DNA of 64,000 bases from Metabacillus bambusae (GTDB lineage Bacteria > Bacillota > Bacilli > Bacillales > Bacillaceae), in the NCBI RefSeq assembly GCF_017497975.1, contig NZ_JAGDEL010000028.1, forward strand, positions 1 through 64,000, in the 5' to 3' direction. How positions within the stretch are numbered: position 1 is the stretch's first letter; each line of letters opens with the position of its first letter. Below, piece by piece: positions 1 through 7,917 of the stretch. The translations under genes were made by a program, and so were the position numbers. A model generated the notes under the pieces. That model was not told the origin of the DNA and did not search any database. It worked only from the letters and a program-made list of their open reading frames with translations.

Positions 1-57
1 TAAATTAATCGCTTTTAGCTTAATTTCTTTTGTATAGGTTGTTCTAATTTTCCCCAT
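1..57 (-). CDS. Partial transposase, IS3-type OrfA-like N-terminus
   Basis: Only the first 19 codons are present; the gene reads left and leaves the window. The peptide MGKIRTTYTKEIKLKAINL resembles the start of the HTH_Tnp_1 DNA-binding domain found in IS3-family OrfA and related transposases (family knowledge, short match). A strong ribosome binding site (GGAGGGG) sits 8 nt before the ATG. An inverted repeat just upstream could be the element end. The identity is uncertain because so little of the protein is visible. Confidence 0.5.
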   Translation of the reverse strand, partial: MGKIRTTYTKEIKLKAINL

Positions 58-78
58 GAAAAAATCCCCTCCATAGAA

Positions 79-113
79 GACAGTACAATCCTTTCTTTTT
101 ACTGTCCACTATA
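79..113. repeat. Possible insertion-sequence end
   Basis: GACAGTA at 79-85 is inverted as TACTGTC at 100-106, directly upstream of the partial transposase. Terminal repeats of IS3-type elements lie this close to the first transposase gene, so the IS may end near 106-113. Only one end is visible, and no target duplication can be checked. Confidence 0.25.
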
Positions 114-153
114 AGGGGATAATAACATTTTTTAGTGATCCCTTTTAAAACAA

Positions 154-906
154 TTACATTTTCTTTCCGTTGTTTTCCTGTTGATCCCGAAGGCTGGCAG
201 CCTTTTCCTTTGCGTCTTGAGAAACTTGTTGTCCACGATTGGTTGTCGTTGTGGTTGTACTTGTTGTATTCGTCCCAGTCGGCGTAGGTGCAGTAGTTAC
301 CGTTGGTGTTTTTGCACTTGCCGTAGGTTTCGTTGTTACCGCAGGCGTTGTGGATGCACTTGTTTTATTAGTTTCTGTAGGCTTTGATGCAGGCGTTGTG
401 GTTGGTGCTTTGGCGCTTGTCGTAGGTTTCGTTGTTACAGCAGGCGTTGTGGACGCACTTGTTTTATTAGTTCCCGTACGCGCCGATACAGTCGTTGGTG
501 CTTTGGTGCTGGTTGCAGGTTTCGTTATTACAGTAGGCGTTGTAGTTGTTGTCTCATTCGTACTAGCAGAATTTGATGTAGTACTCTTGCTGAATTGTTT
601 CTTATTCAGTGGAATGGCTGTTATAGCGATATCACTTTTATTACTATTTTTAGCCGCTTGGATAGCAGGGTTATCATGAGAAAGCTTGGTTTCAACCTCT
701 TTTACATTCGTTATTGGTGTCGGATCTTCTACCGTTTTTTTTGCTTGGTTGATTGCATCCGCCTTTTTTTGGTCTCCAGATTGAGTTAAAGCTATTTCTT
801 TTATAACTTGTTTTGAAGATTGCTCGTCTAACAAAGCATTGGTGACAGAAAACGTAACAGCTCCCGCTAATACCATAGCAAGGGCTCCCTTGGTGATTGT
901 GGTCAT
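154..906 (-). CDS. Thr/Pro-rich exported low-complexity protein, function unknown
   Basis: This 250-residue protein has a hydrophobic N-terminal segment (about residues 5-25) that could be a signal peptide or signal anchor. A charged region follows to about residue 110. From about 110 to 230 it is a Thr/Ser/Pro/Ala-rich tract built of degenerate repeats: the block TNKTSASTTPAVTTKP occurs twice, about 32 residues apart, with further partial copies. The C-terminus is charged (KEKAASLRDQQENNGKK). Such tracts are typical of extended wall-spanning or glycosylated linkers, but no catalytic domain is visible and no function is assigned. It lies left of the leftmost rlmH-type site, so it may belong to another inserted segment. 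The internal repeats suggest length variation by slippage. Confidence 0.6.
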   Translation of the reverse strand: MTTITKGALAMVLAGAVTFSVTNALLDEQSSKQVIKEIALTQSGDQKKADAINQAKKTVEDPTPITNVKEVETKLSHDNPAIQAAKNSNKSDIAITAIPLNKKQFSKSTTSNSASTNETTTTTPTVITKPATSTKAPTTVSARTGTNKTSASTTPAVTTKPTTSAKAPTTTPASKPTETNKTSASTTPAVTTKPTASAKTPTVTTAPTPTGTNTTSTTTTTTNRGQQVSQDAKEKAASLRDQQENNGKKM

Positions 907-1005
907 ATTTTTCCCCTTGTGTTTTATGTATGTTCGTCTTAAAAGAATACGATCAAACCTAAAAATATTATGGGGGTATAAAAAACAGAATTTTTGGGGT
1001 CTTTG

Positions 1006-1050
1006 TCATTTACTTATGATACGGTTCATCCTAACGAATCTAAATGAGGT
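1006..1050 (-). repeat. rlmH-type attachment-like site, copy 7 (leftmost)
   Basis: Core ACTTATGATACGGTTC at about 1012-1027, with right arm ATCTAAATGAGG. On the rlmH strand the core reads GAA CCG TAT CAT AAG TAA, which is E-P-Y-H-K-stop. It is the left border of the ada-alkA-ogt segment. Confidence 0.7.
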
Positions 1051-1062
1051 ACTTTAAAGTTT

Positions 1063-1503
1063 TTATATGTTATGAGATTTCTCCTCATGTTGAAGCAGCC
1101 ATTCCTTCCTCCATAGACCTCCTGCATAACCGGTTAATTTCCCATTTGAACCGATTATTCTGTGACAAGGGATCACAATGCTTAACTTGTTTTTCCCATT
1201 TGCACTCCCTACTGCTCTGATCGCCTTTTCATTTCCGATGGAAACAGCTATATTCTTATAAGATCCCGTTTTAGCATAAGGTATTTTTGTTAAAGCGTTC
1301 CATACTGTTTTTTGAAAGTCAGTCCCTTCAATTTGATATGGAAATGTAAATTCTTGACGATGGCCCTTAAAATATTCGTCAAGTTGGTTGTAGCATTCTA
1401 TTAAAACCGGAGGGGTTTCAGCTTGTAGTAAATTCTCTTTTTTATTCTCTTCAGAAAACAGTATAGAACTGATGGCTTCATGAGTACCGATTATTTCTAT
1501 CAC
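1063..1503 (-). CDS. ogt: Methylated-DNA--protein-cysteine methyltransferase
   Basis: The enzyme repairs O6-alkylguanine by moving the alkyl group to its own cysteine. The diagnostic IPCHRIIG motif is present with acceptor Cys113, preceded by the AVGSANGKN segment and followed by GYAGG. At 146 residues it is short: relatives usually carry a few residues ending in SPIG before the first strand. That sequence (YESPIGVIEIIG) is encoded upstream in the same frame, but the only usable start is the internal GTG at 1503, because a TAA precedes it. The gene overlaps the alkA stop codon (GTGA), so the two are translationally coupled. It is the third gene of an adaptive-response operon. The catalytic part looks intact; the N-terminus seems trimmed. 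Confidence 0.88.
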   Translation of the reverse strand: MIEIIGTHEAISSILFSEENKKENLLQAETPPVLIECYNQLDEYFKGHRQEFTFPYQIEGTDFQKTVWNALTKIPYAKTGSYKNIAVSIGNEKAIRAVGSANGKNKLSIVIPCHRIIGSNGKLTGYAGGLWRKEWLLQHEEKSHNI

Positions 1504-2339
1504 GCCAATTGGTGATTCATAGTCGGTTTCTCCTTAAGACTTAATAGATTCCTTAAGGCATTATGAAGACCGACATCTGCAATTGGAAAGGAGGAGGTTT
1601 GGTGTAAGCATTTCATCATCACATAATCTGCTGTCCATGCTCCGATACCTCTTATCAACATTAATGATGTTTGTACTTGATGATAATCTTGTTGTAGCAA
1701 TAATTCTTTTGTTAATTTGCCACACTTCATATCTTTAGCAATACCAATAATATATTCAGCCTTCCTAGTAGTAAATTGAAGTTTCCTTAAATCATCTACA
1801 TTCAAGGAAGCAATTTTTTCAAATGAAGGGAATAACCAAAACCTTTCTCCTTCGAAAGTTATAAATTCGCCAAATTGTTCAACAAACCGTTGCTTTAATG
1901 TGTAAGCAAAAGGTAAATTAATTTGCTGTCCCATTATTGCCCATACTAGCGCTTCAAATAAATCTGGAATGCACATAATCCGTAAGCCAAAATATTTATG
2001 CGCAAGATTCTTTAAAATTTTATCCCTACTAGCCATTTGATAAAATTCCCCTAAATCCTGATCCAAATCAAACAATTCCCAAATATACTCTCCCACTTTT
2101 TTACGAACGAGAATAGATGGAGTCCTGATTGGGAATTCAACCTTTATGCAATTATTGATATATCCTATTTTACATAAGATCAAAGAGTCTTTAATTTTTA
2201 TTAGTTTATATACAGCGCCATCTTTAATTTGATGAAGCACTTCCTGATTAGACCTTCCTAAAAAAATTAAACACTCTTCAAAATTAAATTCCTTAGGGGG
2301 ATAAATCTCCAAATAAGATTCATGGTCAATCCAATTCAT
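1500..2339 (-). CDS. alkA: DNA-3-methyladenine glycosylase II
   Basis: AlkA excises 3-methylated and other alkylated purines from DNA. The 279-residue protein has the helix-hairpin-helix GPD region LIRGIGAWTADYVMM (228-242), and FPIADVGLHNAL carries the expected catalytic Asp (residue 255). The protein stops soon after the conserved KEKPT stretch. Relatives continue for about 25-30 residues with a Trp-rich final helix, so the C-terminus appears truncated. The start overlaps adaA by 14 nt, and the stop overlaps the ogt start by 4 nt. The shortened tail next to the trimmed ogt start suggests a deletion at the gene junction; activity is uncertain. Confidence 0.88.
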   Translation of the reverse strand: MNWIDHESYLEIYPPKEFNFEECLIFLGRSNQEVLHQIKDGAVYKLIKIKDSLILCKIGYINNCIKVEFPIRTPSILVRKKVGEYIWELFDLDQDLGEFYQMASRDKILKNLAHKYFGLRIMCIPDLFEALVWAIMGQQINLPFAYTLKQRFVEQFGEFITFEGERFWLFPSFEKIASLNVDDLRKLQFTTRKAEYIIGIAKDMKCGKLTKELLLQQDYHQVQTSLMLIRGIGAWTADYVMMKCLHQTSSFPIADVGLHNALRNLLSLKEKPTMNHQLA

Positions 2340-2898
2340 TTAGGAATTCCTTTCGATATTCACTAGGTGAACAGTTTTTTAAGCTTCGAAATACTTTATA
2401 AAAGTTGGAAGGACTCTGGAATCCTACCTCATAACAAATCTCTAAGTTTGTCATAGCTGTGCATTTAAGAAGATGGGCTGCTTTATCGATGCGTATTTTT
2501 TCTAAATAAGTACGCGGAGTCTCAGAGGTTTCTTGTTTAAATAAGCGTTCCAGATAAAAGGAACTTAAGCCGACTTGATCCGCTATATCTTTTAATATCA
2601 AATTTTGTTTATAATGGTTGACTAGGAAGGTAATGATCCTTCTGACAATCTCAATATGCGGGGATTGTTCAACTTCTGGCTGACATCTTTTGCAAGGACG
2701 AAAACCAGCTTCTTCAACTTCATTAATATCATGGTAAAATTCTACATTCATTTTTTTGGGCTTCCTTGATCTGCATGAAGGACGGCAGTATATTTTAGTT
2801 GTTTTTACTGCCGTAAAAAATAGACCATCGTATTTACGATCACAAGCGATGATTTTGTCCCACATCTCTTCAAATGAAAGATTGATATTAGTCACCAT
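2326..2898 (-). CDS. adaA: Ada-type transcriptional activator and methylphosphotriester-DNA methyltransferase
   Basis: AdaA senses methyl phosphotriesters in DNA: methyl transfer to a zinc-bound cysteine turns the protein into an activator of the ada operon. The Ada zinc domain has all four cysteines (Cys38, Cys42, Cys69, Cys72, in KIYCRPSCRS and FRPCKRCQPE). An AraC-type double helix-turn-helix follows from about residue 90 to the end. The length of 190 residues fits the two-domain AdaA class, without the fused O6 domain of E. coli Ada. It is first in the operon adaA-alkA-ogt, with TGGAGTG before the ATG. The operon carries its own regulator, so the segment could act as a self-contained repair cassette. 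Confidence 0.92.
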   Translation of the reverse strand: MVTNINLSFEEMWDKIIACDRKYDGLFFTAVKTTKIYCRPSCRSRKPKKMNVEFYHDINEVEEAGFRPCKRCQPEVEQSPHIEIVRRIITFLVNHYKQNLILKDIADQVGLSSFYLERLFKQETSETPRTYLEKIRIDKAAHLLKCTAMTNLEICYEVGFQSPSNFYKVFRSLKNCSPSEYRKEFLNELD

Positions 2899-2927
2899 GT
2901 CACTCCACTATCCTTTCTGCACTTGTA

Positions 2928-3698
2928 CTAGTTCTCATACAAATGAGAAGTATCCATAAACTCTAGTAATTCACCAGCATTCTTTTCTAAATAAGCAATT
3001 ACTTTATCAGATAGGGCATTTCCAAAACTAAATCGTCTCACACCTAATTCTTTAAGCTTATTACAATTTGTTAGTCCAGGTAAAGATAATACATTTAGTG
3101 GAGCACTAATATTCATTGTTATTTCGTTAATCTCATCCTCTTCAATTAAACCAGGAATAAAAATCCCACTAGCACCACTCTCAACGTATGCCTTTGCTCG
3201 TTCAATTGTTTCCAATAGAGGATTTTGCTTTAGAAAGTAAGTATCAGTTCTTGCGTTAATATAAAAATTTTTATAACCATTGTTTTCTAACGCTGTTCTT
3301 ATATTACTTAAAAGGTCACAATGCTTAGATATCTCTTTTAACCCTTTTTGTTTTTTGAGTGAATCCTCAATATTGATGCCAGCAACCCCTACATCTGCCG
3401 TCTTTAACACATTCTCAACAATTGTTTGCATATCTTCCCCATACCCTGCTTCAATATCAGCAGAAACTGGAATTTTTACATTCTTTGCTATGGTTTTAAT
3501 GATTCCTAAATGTTTATCAAAATCAATCAATTCTCCATCTGCAAATCCTAGTGAGTTAGCGATACCCCAACTCGTCGTACCAATTGCTTTGAATCCTGCT
3601 TTTTCAAGCATTAAGGCTGAAAGTAAATCCCAGGCGTTTCCTAGAAATAATATATCCTTTGAAAAATGCATCTCATTGAATTCCTGAATCTTGTTCAT
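2928..3698 (-). CDS. Isocitrate lyase/PEP mutase superfamily protein
   Basis: This is a 256-residue alpha/beta-barrel protein of the PEP phosphonomutase/isocitrate lyase superfamily. Characteristic pieces are SADIEAGYGED (Asp81 and Glu83 as metal ligands), GINIEDS (Glu111, Asp112) and INARTDTYF. Superfamily members cleave or rearrange C-C or C-P bonds of 2-oxo acids such as PEP, oxaloacetate or methylisocitrate. The substrate cannot be told from sequence; the protein lacks the KKCGH-type lyase signature, so it is closer to the uncharacterised PEP mutase-like branch. AGGAGG lies 7 nt before the ATG. It is separated from adaA by only about 30 nt, so both may be co-transcribed, although no functional link to DNA repair is known. 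Confidence 0.85.
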   Translation of the reverse strand: MNKIQEFNEMHFSKDILFLGNAWDLLSALMLEKAGFKAIGTTSWGIANSLGFADGELIDFDKHLGIIKTIAKNVKIPVSADIEAGYGEDMQTIVENVLKTADVGVAGINIEDSLKKQKGLKEISKHCDLLSNIRTALENNGYKNFYINARTDTYFLKQNPLLETIERAKAYVESGASGIFIPGLIEEDEINEITMNISAPLNVLSLPGLTNCNKLKELGVRRFSFGNALSDKVIAYLEKNAGELLEFMDTSHLYEN

Positions 3699-3796
3699 TT
3701 TATTTCCTCCTAATGTTTATTGGACTCATTTTAACAAGTAATCGACCTCCATTTCGTCCTCATTCTTGCTCTTATGGTCTGTCTTTTAAAACAAAA

Positions 3797-3824
3797 AAAG
3801 TGAAGCTATAATGTGCTTCACTTT
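3797..3824 (-). terminator. Orphan terminator-like hairpin
   Basis: AAAGTGAAGC pairs with GCTTCACTTT around a short loop. The T-tract is on the minus-strand side, so it would stop leftward transcripts, yet no minus-strand gene lies to its right before the copy-6 site. It may insulate the cassette or be left over from a lost gene. Confidence 0.55.
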
Positions 3825-3933
3825 CTAAAGTCTATGTTCTCTATAAACTCATCATTAAATAAGCTTATGTAACTACCTTATTTCCTTGTACCTTGTTGAT
3901 TCAGTGGAAATTATATTTATTACTAAAGAAAAA

Positions 3934-3974
3934 CCTCATTTACTTATGGTACGGTTCAACGAATATCACTTAAG
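3934..3974 (-). repeat. rlmH-type attachment-like site, copy 6
   Basis: Core ACTTATGGTACGGTTC at 3943-3958, with the same G variant (TTATGGTACGG) as the native rlmH end. The right part reads ATATCACTTAAG instead of the TCTAAATGAGG arm found in most copies. It borders the ada segment on the left and the sulfotransferase segment on the right. Confidence 0.7.
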
Positions 3975-4324
3975 CGCAAGGTTAATGTTGAGCATAAGAT
4001 TTATATCTTTGTATAAAAACAGTATGCCCACTCATATCGAGTGTACGTGGAACAATCATTTAGTTTAATTGCACCTATTTATTTAGGAATTTGTTGTATT
4101 AATTCTTGTGAGTGTCTGACAACTTACTATTTATCCCAATAGAATTAAGAAAAGCTAGTATAACAGTCTTTCTACTTACTAAACATCATTAAAATTAAGA
4201 TAAAAATAGGTTGTCTTCAGTAAACTTTAGCACAACCATTTTTCAAAAATAATAATACAGTATACCAATTGATATAAAAGGAGGATTCTTTATAAACAAC
4301 CAGAAAGAAATAGATGGACCAGTT

Positions 4325-5071
4325 GTGATTGGGGGAGTTGGAGGAAGCGGTACTAGAATTGTTGCAGAATTACTGAAGCAGATTGGATTTTTTATGGGGA
4401 GTAAAATTAATTCAGCTAATGATAATATGGAATTCGCTAATTTATTTTTCAACTACAACGAGGGAACATTTAGGAACATAATAAGTAATAAAAATATAAC
4501 CTTTCAAAAATTAAGTAAATTTGAACAATTAATATTTAATTCAGACCAATTAAAGTTATCAAACTATATTGGTTGGGGTTGGAAAAATCCTCCGTCTCAT
4601 ATATACCTTGATTTTTTAAGTCAATACTTTAAAAATTTAAAGTATATATTTGTCATCCGTAATGGGCTTGATATGGCTTATAGTAAAAATCAAAACCAAC
4701 TTATTAATTGGGGAAGTTTTTTTAATGTTTCTATGCCAAAGTCGCCTATTCTTCAACCAAAAGCAAGCTTGGAATATTGGATAAAGGCGAATCAAAGAGC
4801 CATAAATTTAGGCAATACGCTACTTGGAGAAAGATTTCTTGTAATAAAGTATGAAGACCTTTGTGAAAATCCACAAAGGGAGATTAATAGACTTATAAAT
4901 TTCGTAGACACGAGCCTTGAAAATATTAACATTGATGAACTGTGTAGTTTAATAATAAAACCTGAAACCATGGGGAGATATAAACAGCAGGACTTAAGCA
5001 TTTTTACAAAAAAAGACATTGAGTCTGTTCGTCAATTTGGGTTTGATATTGACACAAAATATTCCTCGTAA
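4325..5071 (+). CDS. Sulfotransferase-family protein with damaged start codon
   Basis: The N-terminal loop GGVGGSGTRIVAELL fits the 5'-phosphosulfate (PAPS) binding loop, and FVIRNGLDMAYSKNQ fits the 3'-phosphate binding region of sulfotransferases. The length of about 250 residues fits small bacterial members; the acceptor substrate is unknown. A perfect AAAGGAGG at 4277-4284 is followed 7 nt later by ATA (4292), in frame with a natural-looking N-terminus (I-N-N-Q-K-E-I-D-G-P-V-V). The first standard start is the GTG at 4325, just before the P-loop. Either ATA is used inefficiently or an ATG-to-ATA change crippled the gene. It is alone between two rlmH-type sites and more AT-rich than its neighbours. 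Confidence 0.75.
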   Translation: MIGGVGGSGTRIVAELLKQIGFFMGSKINSANDNMEFANLFFNYNEGTFRNIISNKNITFQKLSKFEQLIFNSDQLKLSNYIGWGWKNPPSHIYLDFLSQYFKNLKYIFVIRNGLDMAYSKNQNQLINWGSFFNVSMPKSPILQPKASLEYWIKANQRAINLGNTLLGERFLVIKYEDLCENPQREINRLINFVDTSLENINIDELCSLIIKPETMGRYKQQDLSIFTKKDIESVRQFGFDIDTKYSS

Positions 5072-5490
5072 ATCCGCCGATCTACAAGTTAAATAAACTT
5101 CATTACTCTAAATTGGTAAGGCAAGGATATTGTGCTTAAATTCAAAAATTAGGTCTATCTAAATAAAGGTTTTACTTGTTCCTTCGCTACTGATATAAAT
5201 CAGAAAAAGAAAACTTCAGTGACGTTGAGTAGTACTTTACTCTTCAAAAAATTATAACTATGTAATCACTTATGATACGTTTCTCCGTGATGTTTCTAAA
5301 TGAGGTTTTTAAACTAAAACATTTATGGACATGTAGCTTTATAATCCAGGATATCCCTCTCCTGACATTTTAGATTTTACAAAAAGAAAAATTTCTTTTA
5401 ACCCTTCAGCCTAAATCAAAAACATAAATTTCACTAAGTTTTAATATTATTATTGATGGCCTAATTTTCCTCATTGAAGGAGTGAAACAA
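5072..5490. other. Intergenic segment with att-like site
   Basis: AT-rich non-coding DNA holding the copy-5 site at 5264-5306. No other RNA gene or clear terminator is seen. The ribosome binding site of the GH15 gene ends it. Confidence 0.5.
5264..5306 (-). repeat. rlmH-type attachment-like site, copy 5 (degenerate)
   Basis: Core CACTTATGATACGTTTC followed by TTTCTAAATGAGG. The left CCTCATTTA arm is eroded to AATCA, but the right arm is intact. On the rlmH strand it reads E-T-Y-H-K-stop, one substitution from the RlmH end. Confidence 0.6.
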
Positions 5491-7368
5491 ATGAATTATT
5501 TTATTGGTAAAAATCAAGATAATCATGCTCCTATTTCTAATGGCAATGTTTTAGCTTGGCTTCAACAATATGATATATGTTGTCGTCCAGTTGATAAAAT
5601 AAGTCAACTTTTTTTCAAAAACTTTGACATGTCAAGTTCACTCTTGGAAAACCCTGGATCATATGTACTAGTAAAAGATCACAATGAGAAAATTTGGTAT
5701 GATCCATACGGAATAGTTCAAGTGAGGTTGGGCCAAATTGGGGAAATTATTTCATTAAATAGTACTCAATATATGAATGGTTATGGAATATATGAAGTAG
5801 TCTCTCATAAAGGCAATACTGTAGTAAGGACAAAAACATGGGCCCCGCAAAACAGGAATTCTTTCATTCGATCGATTGAAGTCCAAACTCTACGCAACAA
5901 TCCTTCTAAGGCATCTATCTATCCTGTCGTACATTTAAAAAACATCGTACAAAGAATACGTAATACCTTTATATCTCGAATTTCAGAAAATCAATGGCTA
6001 GCTACGACTGTTTCTCCATCTGCTGAAGGTATAACAGGAAATATTGCTAAAGCTGTAACTGGAGGCCAGGTAACCATCTTTGAACACAGTTTGCAACCCA
6101 CTCCCTTAGTCTTTAAGATCCCTGCCCAAACAATACCAGGGCCAGAATATAGCAAGCCCGTCTTTCAAGTATTTGCAGCAGGGGCTTCTAAAGAGGAGGC
6201 ACTTCAAGAGCTAGAGAAAACATTAGATCAGATTAGACAAAGTGAAACACATACACTTCAATCATGGCAAGCTTGGTATAACGAAACAATAAAAATCGAT
6301 AAGCTCCCTCCAGAGCTTGAATATTTCTGGAGAGTTAGTAACACAATCACAAAAATGAGTTTACAAAAAGACGGTACTCCTATAATTATTGGTTTTAAAC
6401 CGTACCAAGGAAACGTTTGGATTCGTGATAGTTTATGGATTGCATCTACTTTGGCACTAGCAGGTCACCTAGACGATGCTGTAAAGGCCTTATATGCAAC
6501 ACTTAGTTATTTAATAGAGCGTCCAGATGGAAACTATTACTATGCATATAATGTTGTTACACGTTTACCTAACGAACATGCATTTGAAAACGATACGACA
6601 GGCCTCATATTATATGGAATATGGCAAGTTTGGTCCTTGGTTAAAGACCATACGATTCTATTAGATTTGTGGCCAATAATAAACCACTCGACCAGATGGA
6701 TTTTAGAAAACCGTGATTCAAGTGGATTGATCTTCCCAGATGCAGGAATTTGGGAAACTTTTGGTCCACACTTAGGAGAAAATTTTGAACATATGACATG
6801 GAGCTCTGCTATTTCGGCATTTGGATTAATTAGGGCTGCCGAAATGGCTGAAGCTATCTATGAAAATGACAAAGCCAATGAATTTAGACAGGGAGCAAAT
6901 GAATTAATACACGCCATTTATAAACATAACGTCCATAAGGGGGTCGTAACCCGGTCTATGGAAACAAAATTATTGGATGCATCTGTCACTTTATTCTTCT
7001 CTGAATTTCCTATATTTCCAAAAGAATGGTTAGAACCAACACTAAAGGCAATTCAACAAAGATTAGAAGATCCCTTTATTGGAGGTATTTGGAGACATGA
7101 AAGTCTAACAACAGAAGAGGGAGATTTAAAACCGTGGACTGGGCCAACTTTTTGGTTAGGTGAAGCATTCTTAGTTAACAATAATGTAAACCAAGCCTGG
7201 AAGTACTTTAATCATAATTATAAAAATAGTTCCTTTTGTGGCCTTATGCCTGAATTATTGTATAGCAGAGGTCGTCCAAGAGGATTTGCTATGCCCAGTT
7301 ATTCTCAGTCAGGTGTTATTAGGTCCCTATTGTTATATACTAATTTAATTAGTAGGAACCAATTCTAA
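5491..7368 (+). CDS. Glycoside hydrolase family 15 protein (glucoamylase-like)
   Basis: This 625-residue protein has a beta-rich N-terminal domain (about 1-250) and a C-terminal (alpha/alpha)6-type barrel. Family marks are NVWIRDSLWIAS (about 308-320), PDAGIWETFGPH with the probable general acid Glu near 422, and GPTFWLGEAFLV with the probable general base Glu near 558. GH15 enzymes release glucose from alpha-glucans or split trehalose; the substrate here is not predictable. No signal peptide is seen, so it is probably cytoplasmic. The start is ATG 5491: AAGGAG ends 8 nt upstream, while the GTG at 5482 overlaps that site. The gene is alone between the copy-5 and copy-4 sites. Confidence 0.85.
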   Translation: MNYFIGKNQDNHAPISNGNVLAWLQQYDICCRPVDKISQLFFKNFDMSSSLLENPGSYVLVKDHNEKIWYDPYGIVQVRLGQIGEIISLNSTQYMNGYGIYEVVSHKGNTVVRTKTWAPQNRNSFIRSIEVQTLRNNPSKASIYPVVHLKNIVQRIRNTFISRISENQWLATTVSPSAEGITGNIAKAVTGGQVTIFEHSLQPTPLVFKIPAQTIPGPEYSKPVFQVFAAGASKEEALQELEKTLDQIRQSETHTLQSWQAWYNETIKIDKLPPELEYFWRVSNTITKMSLQKDGTPIIIGFKPYQGNVWIRDSLWIASTLALAGHLDDAVKALYATLSYLIERPDGNYYYAYNVVTRLPNEHAFENDTTGLILYGIWQVWSLVKDHTILLDLWPIINHSTRWILENRDSSGLIFPDAGIWETFGPHLGENFEHMTWSSAISAFGLIRAAEMAEAIYENDKANEFRQGANELIHAIYKHNVHKGVVTRSMETKLLDASVTLFFSEFPIFPKEWLEPTLKAIQQRLEDPFIGGIWRHESLTTEEGDLKPWTGPTFWLGEAFLVNNNVNQAWKYFNHNYKNSSFCGLMPELLYSRGRPRGFAMPSYSQSGVIRSLLLYTNLISRNQF

Positions 7369-7917
7369 CATTCTTAAAAAGAGTATTTTATTTAACCTCC
7401 ATTTTAAATAATTAATATTAAAAATCTTTTTATTAATCATTTTGTTACACAATATGTTTAGTTTAGGAGAAAATTGTTTATTCCTTACTTTCTGCTTATT
7501 TATTGCACAAACTTATAATAAATTATTATCTAACTTTAAAATAAAAGGGCACGGTAAATCCTCTTATTATATGAACAATGAATAATATCATTTCATCCAT
7601 ATCATAGTAACCTTGTCTCATTTTTATTTACTATCCTGCCTTCTAACAGTTCTAGGTCTTAAATTTAACTTCTTTGATTACTTCATTATTTCGATTTTAA
7701 CTGTTTTAATCGAATATTTAGATATATGTTAATACATAGACACTCACTATTTGGGAACTTACCCTCTCTAAAAACCTCACTTACTTATGATACGGTTCAC
7801 CATGATGTATCTAAATGAGGTTTAACCTTTGTTTTCCAAAAATGAATTTACTAGAAATTCGGGGGTTAGCTGGCAACTGGCCAAGCTCAAAATTATTTAG
7901 GTTTTAACTGGCACTGC
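7369..7917. other. Long AT-rich intergenic segment with att-like site
   Basis: About 400 bp of very AT-rich DNA after the GH15 gene, then the copy-4 rlmH-type site, then about 95 bp to the end of the WYL regulator. No frame with a ribosome binding site and no clear terminator hairpin were found. Confidence 0.5.
7773..7822 (-). repeat. rlmH-type attachment-like site, copy 4
   Basis: Core ACTTATGATACGGTTCACC differs from the native rlmH end by one base across TTATGGTACGGTTCACC. The right arm GTATCTAAATGAGG pairs with the left arm. On the rlmH strand it reads G-E-P-Y-H-K-stop, the best restoration of the RlmH C-terminus. Confidence 0.75.

Larger units (their letters stand above)
3699..4291. other. 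Intergenic segment with terminator-like hairpin and att-like site
   Basis: AT-rich DNA without a convincing gene. It holds a hairpin near 3797 and the copy-6 rlmH-type site at 3934. A short plus-strand frame at 3886-4068 runs through the repeat and has no ribosome binding site, so it is not called. Confidence 0.5.

Noticed and set aside
239-679. Plus-strand hydrophobic frame opposite the Thr-rich gene
   Set aside because: It is the antisense shadow of Thr/Pro/Ala codons, which read as Val/Gly/Leu on the other strand.
3886-4068. 60-residue plus-strand frame after the PEP-mutase-like gene
   Set aside because: It spans the copy-6 repeat, has no ribosome binding site and no recognisable features.
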